The notes beneath the pieces were generated by a model. The model searched no databases, had not been told where the DNA came from, and was given only the letters and a program-made list of their open reading frames with translations. Below are positions 1 through 7,688 of a stretch of 64,000 nucleotides of DNA, one piece after another. The number at the start of each line of letters is the position of its first letter. Position 1 is the first letter of the stretch. The stretch lies in the NCBI RefSeq assembly GCF_050943825.1, contig NZ_JBMNPX010000001.1, positions 372,001-436,000 on the forward strand, written 5' to 3'. Source of the DNA: Pseudoflavonifractor sp050943825. Lineage in GTDB: Bacteria; Bacillota; Clostridia; Oscillospirales; Oscillospiraceae. The translations under genes were made by a program, and so were the position numbers.

Positions 1-609
1 CTCGTACTCCACAGTGGCGGAGGTGTAGCCAATCATGGGCACGATGCCCCGGAGGAACAGGTTGACCTCCCTGAACTGTGCCAGACCCTCCAGGGCACGG
101 CGGGAGAGGAGCCGGTAGTCGGCGTGGTTGAACACGGTCTCAGCCCCCAGGAAGTTCATCACCCGGTAAAAGCCCTCAGCGGTGAAGCGCTTGAAAAAGG
201 TGTCCTTTTTCCGGGAGGAGCGGACGCCGTAGACAATGTCGCAGCCCTCGTGGAACTTGTCTACCATGGCGTCCACGGCGTCGATGTCATCCTGAAGGTC
301 GGCGTCCATGGAGATGGCCATGTCGCAGCGGTCCTTGGCGGTCATCAGCCCGGCCAGCAGGGCGTTCTGGTGGCCCCGGTTTCGGGACAGGTTCACCCCG
401 GAGAACACAGGATCGGCCTTGTGGAGGTCGGAAATCATCTCCCAGGTCCGGTCTCTGGAGCCGTCGTTGACGAAGAGGATGCGGCTGTCCGTGCCAATCT
501 TTCCCGCCCCCTTCAGGGCCTCCACCTTGGCCTTGAGCCGCCTGGAGGTCTCGGGGAGCACCTCCTCCTCGTTGTAGCAGGGGACTACGATATAGAGGGT
601 ATCATTCAT
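1..609 (-). CDS. Glycosyltransferase family 2, C-terminus cut off by window edge
   Basis: The first 203 codons of a GT-A fold family 2 glycosyltransferase, of the dolichol-phosphate-mannose synthase / undecaprenyl-phosphate sugar transferase type. The protein starts MNDTLYIVVPCYNEEEVLPE, the usual nucleotide-sugar binding beta strand. It carries ILFVNDGSRDRTW and the metal-binding DxD region SMDADLQDD, followed by VYGVRSSRKKDTFFKRF, typical of the bactoprenol glycosyltransferase subgroup that has C-terminal membrane helices. Those helices would lie outside the window. The ATG at 609 overlaps the stop codon of the upstream HTH gene (602-604), so the two are probably translationally coupled. 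The sugar and acceptor cannot be told from the sequence. Confidence 0.9.
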   Translation of the reverse strand, partial: MNDTLYIVVPCYNEEEVLPETSRRLKAKVEALKGAGKIGTDSRILFVNDGSRDRTWEMISDLHKADPVFSGVNLSRNRGHQNALLAGLMTAKDRCDMAISMDADLQDDIDAVDAMVDKFHEGCDIVYGVRSSRKKDTFFKRFTAEGFYRVMNFLGAETVFNHADYRLLSRRALEGLAQFREVNLFLRGIVPMIGYTSATVEYE

Positions 610-805
610 CTTCTTTGTCCTCACCAAACATCGAAATTTCCAGTGCGTCGCAGATCCGCATCAGTACATCCAGTGACGGTTTCTTTCTTCCGCTCTCAAT
701 CTCGGCAATAAAAGGCTGTGAGACATGCACTAATTCCGCCAGTTTTCCCTGGCTAATTCCTTTTTCCGTGCGTTTTTGTCGGATTATGGTTCGATAGTCC
801 TTCAT
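602..805 (-). CDS. Small XRE-family HTH repressor
   Basis: A 67-residue protein that is almost entirely one Cro/C1-type helix-turn-helix (residues about 5-60). The recognition region is KLAELVHVSQPFIAEIESG, and the tail is acidic (GEDKEDE). It has no sensor or dimerisation domain beyond the HTH. A ribosome site (GGTGAG) precedes the ATG, and a TATAAT -10 box lies at 825-830 on the same strand. It is transcribed away from the gene at 927 and probably together with the glycosyltransferase. The divergent region carries two ATAGC-N5-GCTAT inverted repeats placed over promoter elements, so the likely role is repression of the divergent gene, perhaps with autoregulation. That role is inferred from layout only. 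Confidence 0.85.
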   Translation of the reverse strand: MKDYRTIIRQKRTEKGISQGKLAELVHVSQPFIAEIESGRKKPSLDVLMRICDALEISMFGEDKEDE

Positions 806-855
806 TCTCTCACCTCGCCTTCTTATTATAGCTCACAGCAATACCCTTTGCACTC

Positions 856-913
856 ATAGCTTTCAGCTATTGACTTTTTGTACGATTCGCGTTAATATAG
901 CCATAAGCTATAT
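856..913. promoter_or_regulatory. Pair of matching inverted repeats, likely operators
   Basis: Two perfect inverted repeats share the same half sites and spacing. ATAGC-TTTCA-GCTAT lies at 856-870, and ATAGC-CATAA-GCTAT at 897-911 (arms extend to 7 bp, 895-913). Their centres are 41 bp apart, close to four helical turns, so both face the same side of the DNA. The first abuts the -35 box and the second overlaps the -10 box of the plus-strand promoter. This suits a repressor, most simply the XRE protein encoded at 602-805. Confidence 0.7.
870..898 (+). promoter_or_regulatory. Sigma-A promoter for the gene at 927
   Basis: TTGACT (870-875), a 17-bp spacer and TAATAT (893-898) form a near-consensus vegetative promoter. 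The ribosome site GGAGGG (915-920) and the ATG at 927 follow directly, giving a very short leader of about 20 nt. Confidence 0.75.
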
Positions 914-926
914 CGGAGGGATGTAT

Positions 927-1274
927 ATGACCCCCACCGTGGAACTGATGCAGAATACCGCCCGGACGCTGTGCCGCCGGGCGCTCTCCGGTGACCCGGA
1001 GTATCGGGCCATGACAGCGGAGGCAGAAGCTCTCCGGGCCCAATTCCGAAAAGAGCACCCGGACGCGCTGTGCGCCCGGGTGCTGCAAATTCTGGATGCC
1101 TGTCTGGCTGTCTCCGACATGGAGGGAGAACAGCTCTTTCTGACCGGGCTCCAGATGGGTCTGGAGCTGGGCGGGTTGGACTGTCTGCCCAGGGATATGC
1201 CCCCTATTCCTCCAGTCTGCGGCGGAGATACTCCATGGCCTTCTTCTCCACCCGGGAGATCTGAACCTGACTGA
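927..1274 (+). CDS. Hypothetical protein, 115 aa
   Basis: I do not recognise the family. The start at 927 (MTPTVELMQNTAR) is chosen because GGAGGG sits six bases upstream and a strong promoter precedes it; the in-frame ATG at 921 is too close to the ribosome site. Residues 1-85 are rich in Ala, Glu, Leu and Arg and predict as helices. The last 25 or so residues are Pro/Gly/Ser-rich and are read from DNA that antisense-overlaps the 3' end of sigF (1204-1274). The tail may therefore be a by-product of that overlap. Its divergent partner is an HTH repressor, which suggests a repressor-controlled two-gene unit. Function unknown. Confidence 0.6.
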   Translation: MTPTVELMQNTARTLCRRALSGDPEYRAMTAEAEALRAQFRKEHPDALCARVLQILDACLAVSDMEGEQLFLTGLQMGLELGGLDCLPRDMPPIPPVCGGDTPWPSSPPGRSEPD

Positions 1275-1911
1275 CCCCCATGATTCTGGCCGTCCTGTCC
1301 TGGGTCAGCCCCCGGAAGTAGCGCAGGACGATCACCTGCCGCTCCCGGTCGGGCAGGCTGCTCACCGCCGAACGCAGGGCCTCCCGCTCCACAATGCCCT
1401 CCTCCATGCCCTCGGTGCCCAGCACGCTCTCCAGGGTAAAGCCCTCCCCCGTCTCCATCTGGAGGGAGGCTACCGGCGCGTTGGCCTCCTCGGCGGCGGC
1501 AATCTCCTCCGGCTCCAGGCCGGTCTCCTCGGCCAGCTCGCTGAGAGTGGGCTCCCGGCCCAAATCGGCCTGAAGCCGGTCCCGTGCGGTGCGGATGCTC
1601 CCCGCCCGTTCCTTCAAACCTCGGCTCACCTTCACCGCGCCGTCGTCCCGGAGAAAACGGCGGATTTCCCCGGCAATTTTGGGTACGGCATAGGTGGAGA
1701 ACTGGCAGCCAAAGGCCGGGTCAAAGCCCCGCACCGCCTTGAGAAAACCCATGCACCCCAGCTGGTACAGGTCCTCCGGGTCCACGCCCCGGCCGTAGTA
1801 CCGGCGGACGATGCTCCAGATGAGGCCGCTGTTCTCCTCCATCATCCGGGCACAGGCGTCGTTGTCCCCCTGGCGGGCAGCCTCCAGCAGGGACAGGGTG
1901 TCCGCCGCCAT
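1204..1911 (-). CDS. sigF: RNA polymerase sporulation sigma factor F
   Basis: The forespore-specific sigma factor, 235 aa, full length. It has a sigma-70 region 2 (DPEDLYQLGCMGFLKAVRGF and QFSTYAVPKIAGEIRRFLRD), region 3 (GREPTLSELAEETGLEPEEI) and region 4 with the HTH GVSQVQISRVEKKAMEYLR. After asymmetric division it directs early forespore genes once released from SpoIIAB. The ATG overlaps the last base of the spoIIAB stop (TGATG at 1909-1913), as in the classical spoIIA operon. The sequence distinguishes it from SigG by context: it follows spoIIAA and spoIIAB. The 3' end overlaps the convergent 115-codon gene by 71 bp. Confidence 0.96.
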   Translation of the reverse strand: MAADTLSLLEAARQGDNDACARMMEENSGLIWSIVRRYYGRGVDPEDLYQLGCMGFLKAVRGFDPAFGCQFSTYAVPKIAGEIRRFLRDDGAVKVSRGLKERAGSIRTARDRLQADLGREPTLSELAEETGLEPEEIAAAEEANAPVASLQMETGEGFTLESVLGTEGMEEGIVEREALRSAVSSLPDRERQVIVLRYFRGLTQDRTARIMGVSQVQISRVEKKAMEYLRRRLEE

Positions 1912-2357
1912 CAGCGCAGGCCGCCGCTGTACCGGCGGGAAATCCGGCGCCTCATGGTGACGGTGGTGCCCTTCCCCGGGGTGGAGCGCACCCGCAGGGC
2001 GTCCATGAAGCTCTCCATGATGGTAAAGCCCATGCCGGAGCGCTCCTCGTTGCCGGTGGTGTACAGGGGCTGCTGGGCCTTCTCCACGTCCTCGATGCCC
2101 ACGCCCCAGTCCTTCACCACAATCTCCAGTACCCCGTCCTCAAACAGCCGCAGACGCAGTGCCACCTTGCCCAGCCGGTCCGGGTAGGCGTGGACAATGG
2201 CGTTGGTCACCGCCTCACTGACGGCGGTCTTAATGTCGTTGACCTCGTCCAGGGTGGGGTCCAGCTGGGCGGCAAAGCAGGCCGCCGTGGTGCGGGCAAA
2301 GCCCTCGTTGGCGGAGCGGCTGAGAAAGGAAATGGCCGCCTCGTTGATTGGTTTCAT
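1911..2357 (-). CDS. spoIIAB: Anti-sigma F factor / serine kinase SpoIIAB
   Basis: A 148-aa GHKL-fold ATPase that binds and blocks sigma-F and phosphorylates SpoIIAA. The N box region is VSEAVTNAIVHAYPD, and G1 is VVKDWGVGIEDVEKA. The G2 lid region includes EERSGMGFTIMESFMD, and the last strand is STPGKGTTVTMRR. The order spoIIAA-spoIIAB-sigF on the minus strand and the 1-bp overlap with sigF match the standard operon. The start ATG at 2357 is preceded by a GGAG-containing ribosome site (AAGGAGTC). Confidence 0.96.
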   Translation of the reverse strand: MKPINEAAISFLSRSANEGFARTTAACFAAQLDPTLDEVNDIKTAVSEAVTNAIVHAYPDRLGKVALRLRLFEDGVLEIVVKDWGVGIEDVEKAQQPLYTTGNEERSGMGFTIMESFMDALRVRSTPGKGTTVTMRRRISRRYSGGLR

Positions 2358-2429
2358 ATGTAAAGACTCCTTCCGTATTGGGTGGTTCCCCGCCGCCGGA
2401 GCGCCTGAGGCGCTCCGGCGGTCCGTTCC

Positions 2430-2735
2430 CTATTCAAAGCGGATGATCCGCTCCAGCCCTGCCGCCCGCAGCACCTTGAGGGCCTGAGGCGGCACGTTGG
2501 CCACCGTCAGGGCGCCCCCCAGCTCCGCCATCCGGCGGTAGGCCCGCAGCAGCACCGCGATACCTGAGCTGTCCATAAAGGTCACGCCGCTCAAATCCAG
2601 GGTGAGTCGTCGAGGCAGCCCCGCGTCCACCTGTCGGTCCAGCTCCTGCATGACAGCCCGGGCGCCGTGGTGGTCCACCTCCCCAGACACGGTCAGCCGC
2701 AGATTCCGGTCCTCCCCGGTACAGGTCACTGACAT
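2430..2735 (-). CDS. spoIIAA: Anti-sigma F factor antagonist SpoIIAA
   Basis: A 101-aa STAS-domain protein. Unphosphorylated, it frees sigma-F from SpoIIAB; SpoIIAB inactivates it by phosphorylating a serine in the motif TFMDSSGIAVLL, which is present. The start at 2735 (MSVTCTGEDRNLRLTVSGEV) is preceded by GGAGGGACAAGCT and fits the family length. The reading frame stays open far upstream, but the extension has no homology-like features and crosses a terminator. The gap to spoIIAB is 72 bp. I did not find a convincing sigma-H promoter between the gene and the hairpin at 2794-2828. Confidence 0.95.
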   Translation of the reverse strand: MSVTCTGEDRNLRLTVSGEVDHHGARAVMQELDRQVDAGLPRRLTLDLSGVTFMDSSGIAVLLRAYRRMAELGGALTVANVPPQALKVLRAAGLERIIRFE

Positions 2736-2787
2736 AGCTTGTCCCTCCTGTGCGTTGAAAATATCCGTCCGTTCCCAAAGCGGGACA

Positions 2788-2828
2788 GAAAAAAATCGCC
2801 ATATACCATTTTCTGGTATATGGCGATT
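2788..2828 (-). terminator. Rho-independent terminator after the 2864-4114 lipoprotein gene
   Basis: A perfect 15-bp stem (arms 2794-2808 and 2814-2828) with a 5-base loop. On the minus strand it is followed by a run of U. It separates the lipoprotein gene from the spoIIA operon, so spoIIA must have its own promoter within roughly 2736-2790. Confidence 0.85.
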
Positions 2829-2863
2829 ATAATTCATATGAGCCGCGCTTTCCGTCGAATTTC

Positions 2864-4114
2864 CTATCCAGGCCACGAGAAATCCGTAAACAGCCACTTC
2901 TCCCCCACCTTTTCGTAGGGGAAGGAGGCGGATATGGCCTGTGCCGGGCGGGAGCCGTCGGACCAGGTCAGGGCGCCCTCCAGACTGCAGATGATCTTCA
3001 CGTCGCTCTCCCGCACCACCTGAACCCGGGCGTCGGTGAGTGTGGGGGTAGTGCTGCTGTTCTGGGCACAGCAGAGCACGCCGTCCACGTCCCGGTACAG
3101 CCCCAGGCCCAGCAGCTCCTCCGCAATCTCGTCGGAGAAGATGCCCTTCAGGTACATCCGCAGATCCAGCACCGTGGAGAACCGGCTGTCCTTCACCGGA
3201 TACCAGGTGCTGCCGTCCTCCGCTGTCTTGGCGTCGGCAGTTGTCTCCGGGGGTGCGCCGTTGAACCAGCCCCAGGCCTCCAGCGCCCGGGTGAACTGAA
3301 TCCGGACCTCCACCTCGGGCTGGCGGACATACTCGCCGAAGGCGTCGTCCCGCTGCATGCGGTACACATTCCCCTCCCGCATGATGACAAACCAGCCGCT
3401 GCTCTCCTGGGCTACGGTGGAGCCGGTGTAGCTGGGGTGGAGAACCCACATATCCGCCCCGATGCCGGGAATTCCGGCGGCCCAGGTATCAAACCAGCTC
3501 TTCAGCCGGTTCTGGTCCTCCCAGCCGCCGCCATAGGCCGCCATGTGGTCTGCACACAGGTCCAACAGCCCGTCCCGGTCCAGCAGGGACTGGGTGGCCA
3601 CTGTCCATTCCCCCTCCGGGTCGGCGGACTGGAGCATCACGTTCACCAGCTCAGCTGCCACGTCCTCGGGGGCCATAGCTCCGGTGGTGTCCTCATAAAA
3701 ATAGACGTCAGGCTGGGAGAGCGGAGAACTGTCCGTCCCCTCCCCCTGGTCGTCCACCGGCTCGCCGGGGACATAGTCGGCAAACCAGTAGCTGCGGTCC
3801 ATGGCATACCACTGGCCGTTGGACAGGCTGTCGGGATACTTGTCCCACAGCTCCTCTGCCAGGGCGCGGCAGTCCGGCGTACCGGTCTCGGCAGGCGGCT
3901 GGCTCTCCGTGGGCGCGGGAGAGGCTGTCTCCTCAACGGAAGAGGTCTCCTCCGGCTCCTCTGTGGGCATGGGGGAGGCCGTCTGCTCCGGCGTGCCGGC
4001 AGGCTTTGCGCTCTCCGGCGGCTCAGGCTGTCCTGTCTCTCCCGCCGGCTGTGTCCGGCATCCGGCCAGCAGCACAAGCAGCAATATGGTAAGCAAAGCG
4101 GCCCGCTTTCTCAT
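2864..4114 (-). CDS. Secreted lipoprotein of unknown function
   Basis: 416 aa. The N-terminus MRKRAALLTILLLVLLAGC is a type II signal peptide with lipobox LLAGC, so Cys19 should be lipidated and the protein anchored outside the membrane. Residues 20-80 are a Pro/Thr/Glu/Ser-rich low-complexity linker. The rest is a globular region with many Trp and Tyr residues, ending in SFPYEKVGEKWLFTDF. That ending resembles the C-terminal strand of the IseA/YoeB-like and other NTF2-like extracellular lipoproteins; this resemblance is suggestive only. It ends just before a strong terminator and is upstream of, but not in operon with, spoIIAA. Substrate or partner unknown. Confidence 0.8.
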   Translation of the reverse strand: MRKRAALLTILLLVLLAGCRTQPAGETGQPEPPESAKPAGTPEQTASPMPTEEPEETSSVEETASPAPTESQPPAETGTPDCRALAEELWDKYPDSLSNGQWYAMDRSYWFADYVPGEPVDDQGEGTDSSPLSQPDVYFYEDTTGAMAPEDVAAELVNVMLQSADPEGEWTVATQSLLDRDGLLDLCADHMAAYGGGWEDQNRLKSWFDTWAAGIPGIGADMWVLHPSYTGSTVAQESSGWFVIMREGNVYRMQRDDAFGEYVRQPEVEVRIQFTRALEAWGWFNGAPPETTADAKTAEDGSTWYPVKDSRFSTVLDLRMYLKGIFSDEIAEELLGLGLYRDVDGVLCCAQNSSTTPTLTDARVQVVRESDVKIICSLEGALTWSDGSRPAQAISASFPYEKVGEKWLFTDFSWPG

Positions 4115-4560
4115 GCCGAACCCTCCCCACAGCGGTTGATTTTCTGGTTACAGTGTATCCAACTTTTCATATTTTCACAGCCCCAAAGAGCGCAAAAACA
4201 CATACCCTGCTATATGGTATGTTATCATACCTTTTTTCCCTGCTTCTATCAACGCTAATTTGTAAACTTTTTTGGGCGTGAGGTACCGCAAAGCCTATTC
4301 TGCCCCAGGGAAGTCCCTCGTTCTCGCTTTTTCGCCCGTTTGGAACAAAATAAATATTTTTCTGCATACAGATGAAAAAACAGCGCTTGGCGCTGTTTTT
4401 TGCGCATGCGGGCGCACAGCGCCCGCGCGCTGAGATTTCTCGTCCAAGGCGCGGCGGAGCGCGCCTTATGGACGTTTTTATCGTTTGCCTTCGGCAAGCG
4501 ATAAAAATACCGCCGGAGACAACTCACGTCTCCGGCGGCAAGGGTCTTATGGGGTTGGCA
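4115..4560. other. 446-bp intergenic region with five consecutive hairpins
   Basis: No credible gene. On the left, GGTATG-TTAT-CATACC followed by six T (4216-4237) looks like a weak plus-strand hairpin, with no plus-strand gene before it. The middle (4238-4374) shows nothing I can name. From 4375 to 4538 there are five stem-loops in 165 bp: H1 4375-4401 (A6-CAGCGC-TTG-GCGCTG-T6), H2 4408-4426 (GCGGGCGC-ACA-GCGCCCGC), H3 4441-4474, H4 4475-4507 (9-bp TTTTTATCG/CGATAAAAA stem plus inner stem) and H5 4510-4538. H5 is the valS terminator. Whether the others are extra terminators or a structured RNA is open. Confidence 0.7.
4499..4538 (-). terminator. Terminator of valS
   Basis: An 11-bp perfect stem CCGCCGGAGAC/GTCTCCGGCGG (4510-4520, 4528-4538) with a 7-base loop lies 22 bp past the valS stop. 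On the minus strand it is followed by TATTTTTATC, a U-rich tail. Confidence 0.8.
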
Positions 4561-7251
4561 TTACATATTGGAGAGCTCTTCCTGAAGCTTGGCCACCAGC
4601 TCACGGAGCTTGACGGCCCGCTCCCGCTCGGCCTCCACCACGTTGGCAGGGGCCTTGTTCACAAAGCCGGGATTGTTCAGCTTGGTGTCCAGCTTGTCCA
4701 GCTCAGCCTGGTTCTTCTTGAGCTCCTTCTCCATGCGGGCCTTCTCCTTCTCCATGTCCACCAGCTCGGCCAGAGGAATGGAGATACGGGCGGCATGGGT
4801 GATGACGGTGACCATGCCCTTGGTGTCCTGGTCAGCATCGGTGACGCCGGTGATAGTCACATCACTGGCGTAGCCCAGGCGCTTGAGGAAGGGGATGCCC
4901 AGCTCGAACACGTCCCGGTGCAGGGTGGCCACGGTGACGTGGGCCTTCTTGCTGGGGGGCACGTTCATCTCGGAGCGGCGGGTACGAATAGCGCCGATGG
5001 CGTCCATGATCATCTCCATGGCCCGCTCCTCGTCGGGGAAGTCCAGCTCCACGCTGTGCTCCGGCCACTTCTGGAGCATCAGGTAGTCGCCCGATTTATG
5101 AGGTTGCTTCGCTTGTTCTCCATCGAAGTGTCCACCGGACACTTCGACGTGGGGCAGGGCCTGCCAGATCTCCTCGGTGATGAAGGGCATGAAGGGGTGC
5201 AGCAGCTTGAGAATCTGGGTCAGCACATAGCAGAGCACCTTCTGGGCGTTGACCTTGGCCTCCTCGTCGTCGCCCTGGAGGCGGGCCTTGGTCAGCTCAA
5301 TATACCAGTCGCAGTAGGAGTCCCAGATGAAGTCGTAGATCTTCTGCGCCGCCACGCCCAGCTCATACTTGTCCATGTTCTCCGTCATCTCGGGGATCAG
5401 GCTGTTGAGCTTGGAGAGAATCCAGCGGTCCTCCATCTCCAGCTTCTCGGGCAGCTCGCACTTGTCGATGGTCAGGTTCATCATCAGGAAGCGGCTGGCG
5501 TTCCAGATCTTGTTGGCGAAGTTGCGCATGGCCTCACACCGCTCGGTGTAGAAGCGCATGTCGTTTCCGGGAGAGTTGCCGGTAACCAGGTTGAAGCGCA
5601 GGGCGTCGGCGCCGTACTTCTCGGCGATCTCCAGGGGGTCGATGCCGTTGCCCAGGCTCTTGGACATCTTGCGGCCCTTGTCGTCCCGGACCAGGCCGTG
5701 GATGAACACGGTGTGGAAGGGGGGCTTGCCGGTGTGCTCGCAGGCGGAGAGGATCATGCGGGCCACCCAGAAGAAGATGATGTCGTAGCCGGTGACCAGC
5801 ACGTCGGTGGGATAGAAGTACTTGTAGTCCTCGCTGTTCTCATCGGGCCAGCCCAGGGTAGAGAAGGGCCACAGGGCGGAGGAGAACCAGGTGTCCAGCA
5901 CGTCGTCCTCCTGCTTGATGTGCTTGGAGTGGCAGTGCTCGCACTCGGTGGGGTCGGTCTCGCTGACGGTGATGTGGCCGCACTCCTCGCAGGTCCAGGC
6001 GGGGATGCGGTGGCCCCACCACAGCTGGCGGGAGATACACCAGTCGTGGACGTTCTCCATCCAGTTGGTGTAGGTCTTGGAGAAGCGGTCGGGGACGAAC
6101 TTGACCTCCCCGTCGTTGACCACCCGCAGGGCCTCCTCAGCCAGGGGGCCCATCTTCACGAACCACTGGGCGGAAATGATGGGCTCCACGTCGGTGCCGC
6201 AGCGGTAGCAGGTGCCCACGTTGTGGGCGTGGGGCTCCACCTTCTCCAGCAGGCCAAGGGCCTCCAGGTCGGCCACAACGGCCTTGCGGGCCTCGTAGCG
6301 GTCCATGCCCTCGTACTTGCCGCCGTTGGCGTTGACCTTGCCCTCGTCGTCCAGCACACGGATGGACTCCAGGTTGTGCCGCAGGCCCACCTCGAAGTCG
6401 TTGGGGTCGTGGGCAGGGGTCATCTTCACGCAGCCGGTGCCGAACTCCATGTCCACATACTCGTCGGCCACGATGGGAATCTCACGGTCCATGAGGGGCA
6501 GGACGCAGGTCTTGCCGATGAGGTCCTTGTAGCGGTCGTCGTTGGGGTTGACGGCCACGCCGGTGTCGCCCATCATGGTCTCGGGACGGGTGGTGGCCAC
6601 GATAACATAGCGGCCCTCCTCGCCCTTGATGGGGTACTTCAGGTGCCACAGGTTGCCGGGCTTGTCCTTGTACTCCACCTCGGCGTCGGACAGGGCGGTG
6701 ACGCAGTGGGGGCACCAGTTGATGATGCGGCTGCCCTTGTAGATGAGGCCCTTCTTATAGAGGGAGACGAACACGTGGCGCACGGCGTTGGACAGGCCCT
6801 CGTCCATGGTGAACCGGGCCCGGCTCCAGTCGCAGGAGGCGCCCAGCTTCTTCTGCTGCTGGACGATGCGGTCGCCATACTTGTGCTTCCAGTCCCACAC
6901 CCGCTCCAGGAACTTGTCCCGGCCCAGGTCATAGCGGGTCAGACCCTCGTTCTTGCGCAGCTCCTCCTCCACCTTGATCTGGGTGGCGATGCCGGCGTGG
7001 TCGGTGCCGGGAACCCACAGGGCGGCGTATCCCTCCATCCGCTTGAAGCGGATGAGGATGTCCTGGAGGGTGGAGTCCATGGCGTGGCCCATGTGGAGCT
7101 GGCCGGTGACGTTGGGGGGCGGCATGACGATGGTGAAGGGCTTCTTATCGGGGTCACGGTGGCCCTCAAAGCAGCCGTTCTTCTCCCACATCTCGTAGAC
7201 GCGGCCTTCTACCTCCTGGGGTTCGTAAACCTTGGGAAGTTCTTTCTTCAT
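4561..7251 (-). CDS. valS: Valyl-tRNA synthetase
   Basis: A class I aminoacyl-tRNA synthetase, 896 aa, cytoplasmic; it charges tRNA-Val and edits mis-activated threonine. The HIGH signature is PPPNVTGQLHMGHAMD, and KMSKS is in GRKMSKSLGNGIDPLE. The editing (CP1) domain includes ATTRPETMMGDTGVAVNP. A zinc-like CxxC pair is in CEECGHITVSETDPTECEHC, and the Val-specific C-terminal coiled coil ends the protein. The start at 7251 (MKKELPKVYEPQEVEGRVYE) is the family-typical one with AAAGGAG upstream; the frame runs on upstream into the T-box leader, which is not coding. Expression is likely induced when tRNA-Val is uncharged. Confidence 0.97.
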   Translation of the reverse strand: MKKELPKVYEPQEVEGRVYEMWEKNGCFEGHRDPDKKPFTIVMPPPNVTGQLHMGHAMDSTLQDILIRFKRMEGYAALWVPGTDHAGIATQIKVEEELRKNEGLTRYDLGRDKFLERVWDWKHKYGDRIVQQQKKLGASCDWSRARFTMDEGLSNAVRHVFVSLYKKGLIYKGSRIINWCPHCVTALSDAEVEYKDKPGNLWHLKYPIKGEEGRYVIVATTRPETMMGDTGVAVNPNDDRYKDLIGKTCVLPLMDREIPIVADEYVDMEFGTGCVKMTPAHDPNDFEVGLRHNLESIRVLDDEGKVNANGGKYEGMDRYEARKAVVADLEALGLLEKVEPHAHNVGTCYRCGTDVEPIISAQWFVKMGPLAEEALRVVNDGEVKFVPDRFSKTYTNWMENVHDWCISRQLWWGHRIPAWTCEECGHITVSETDPTECEHCHSKHIKQEDDVLDTWFSSALWPFSTLGWPDENSEDYKYFYPTDVLVTGYDIIFFWVARMILSACEHTGKPPFHTVFIHGLVRDDKGRKMSKSLGNGIDPLEIAEKYGADALRFNLVTGNSPGNDMRFYTERCEAMRNFANKIWNASRFLMMNLTIDKCELPEKLEMEDRWILSKLNSLIPEMTENMDKYELGVAAQKIYDFIWDSYCDWYIELTKARLQGDDEEAKVNAQKVLCYVLTQILKLLHPFMPFITEEIWQALPHVEVSGGHFDGEQAKQPHKSGDYLMLQKWPEHSVELDFPDEERAMEMIMDAIGAIRTRRSEMNVPPSKKAHVTVATLHRDVFELGIPFLKRLGYASDVTITGVTDADQDTKGMVTVITHAARISIPLAELVDMEKEKARMEKELKKNQAELDKLDTKLNNPGFVNKAPANVVEAERERAVKLRELVAKLQEELSNM

Positions 7252-7262
7252 TCTTTCTGACA

Positions 7263-7550
7263 CTCCTTTTCGGGGCAAACAACTTTTTTGCGCAACAAAA
7301 AAGTCCGCCCCAAGCGTTTTGCTCAGGACGAACCGATGCAGTCCGTGGTACCACCTGAATTTTCTCCCGTGGGAGAACACTCATTGTCTCGGTAACGGGA
7401 GAACCCGCCGCCCCCTACTTGCTTCAGGAGCGGAGCTCCGGGACCACCTTCCGCATTCCCAACGGAGAGCCTTGCACCAACCGGCTCCTCTCTGCACCCT
7501 GGAAAATGCGTACTCCTTCCCTTCGCGGCTTTTTACTATGAACGCTCTCT
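7263..7550 (-). promoter_or_regulatory. T-box leader of valS
   Basis: The conserved T-box sequence (minus strand AGGTGGTACCACGGA, 7343-7357) pairs with the uncharged tRNA acceptor end. It is followed by a terminator stem GUCC...GGAC (about 7303-7329) with a run of six U on the minus strand. A Stem I-like region containing the AGTA motif (GGAGTACGC) lies at about 7505-7520. A GUC (Val) triplet on the minus strand lies at 7442-7444 in the expected 3' side of Stem I. I could not fix the specifier loop unambiguously. It transcribes 250-300 nt before the valS start. Confidence 0.85.
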
Positions 7551-7579
7551 AGTATATTCATTTTTCAAAACATTGTCAA
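7551..7579 (-). promoter_or_regulatory. Sigma-A promoter of the valS T-box transcript
   Basis: On the minus strand TTGACA (7574-7579), a 17-bp spacer and TATACT (7551-7556). A consensus -35 and near-consensus -10 lie directly upstream of the T-box leader. Confidence 0.85.
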
Positions 7580-7688
7580 GGAGAACAGATGGTTTTCCCT
7601 GCTTTTTCGCCGCCGGAAATACCCGGAACTTCTCCGGCGTTCCTGCGTCTAAAAGGTACACAACGCCACAGGAACGGAGGCTGACAGG

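Noticed and set aside
2825..2875. A sigma-H-like promoter (AGGAAAT and GAAT on the minus strand) before spoIIAA
   Set aside because: The two elements are about 20 bp apart instead of 11-12, and the terminator at 2788-2828 lies between them and spoIIAA.
2736..3449. A 238-codon upstream extension of spoIIAA
   Set aside because: It would cross a strong terminator and overlap the lipoprotein gene; SpoIIAA is about 100 residues and has its own ribosome site at 2735.
4372..7260. A 962-codon open frame on the plus strand, antisense to valS
   Set aside because: It mirrors valS codon structure (long Val/Leu/His/Gly-rich text), has no ribosome site or domain, and valS is certain. It is a by-product of GC-rich codon use.
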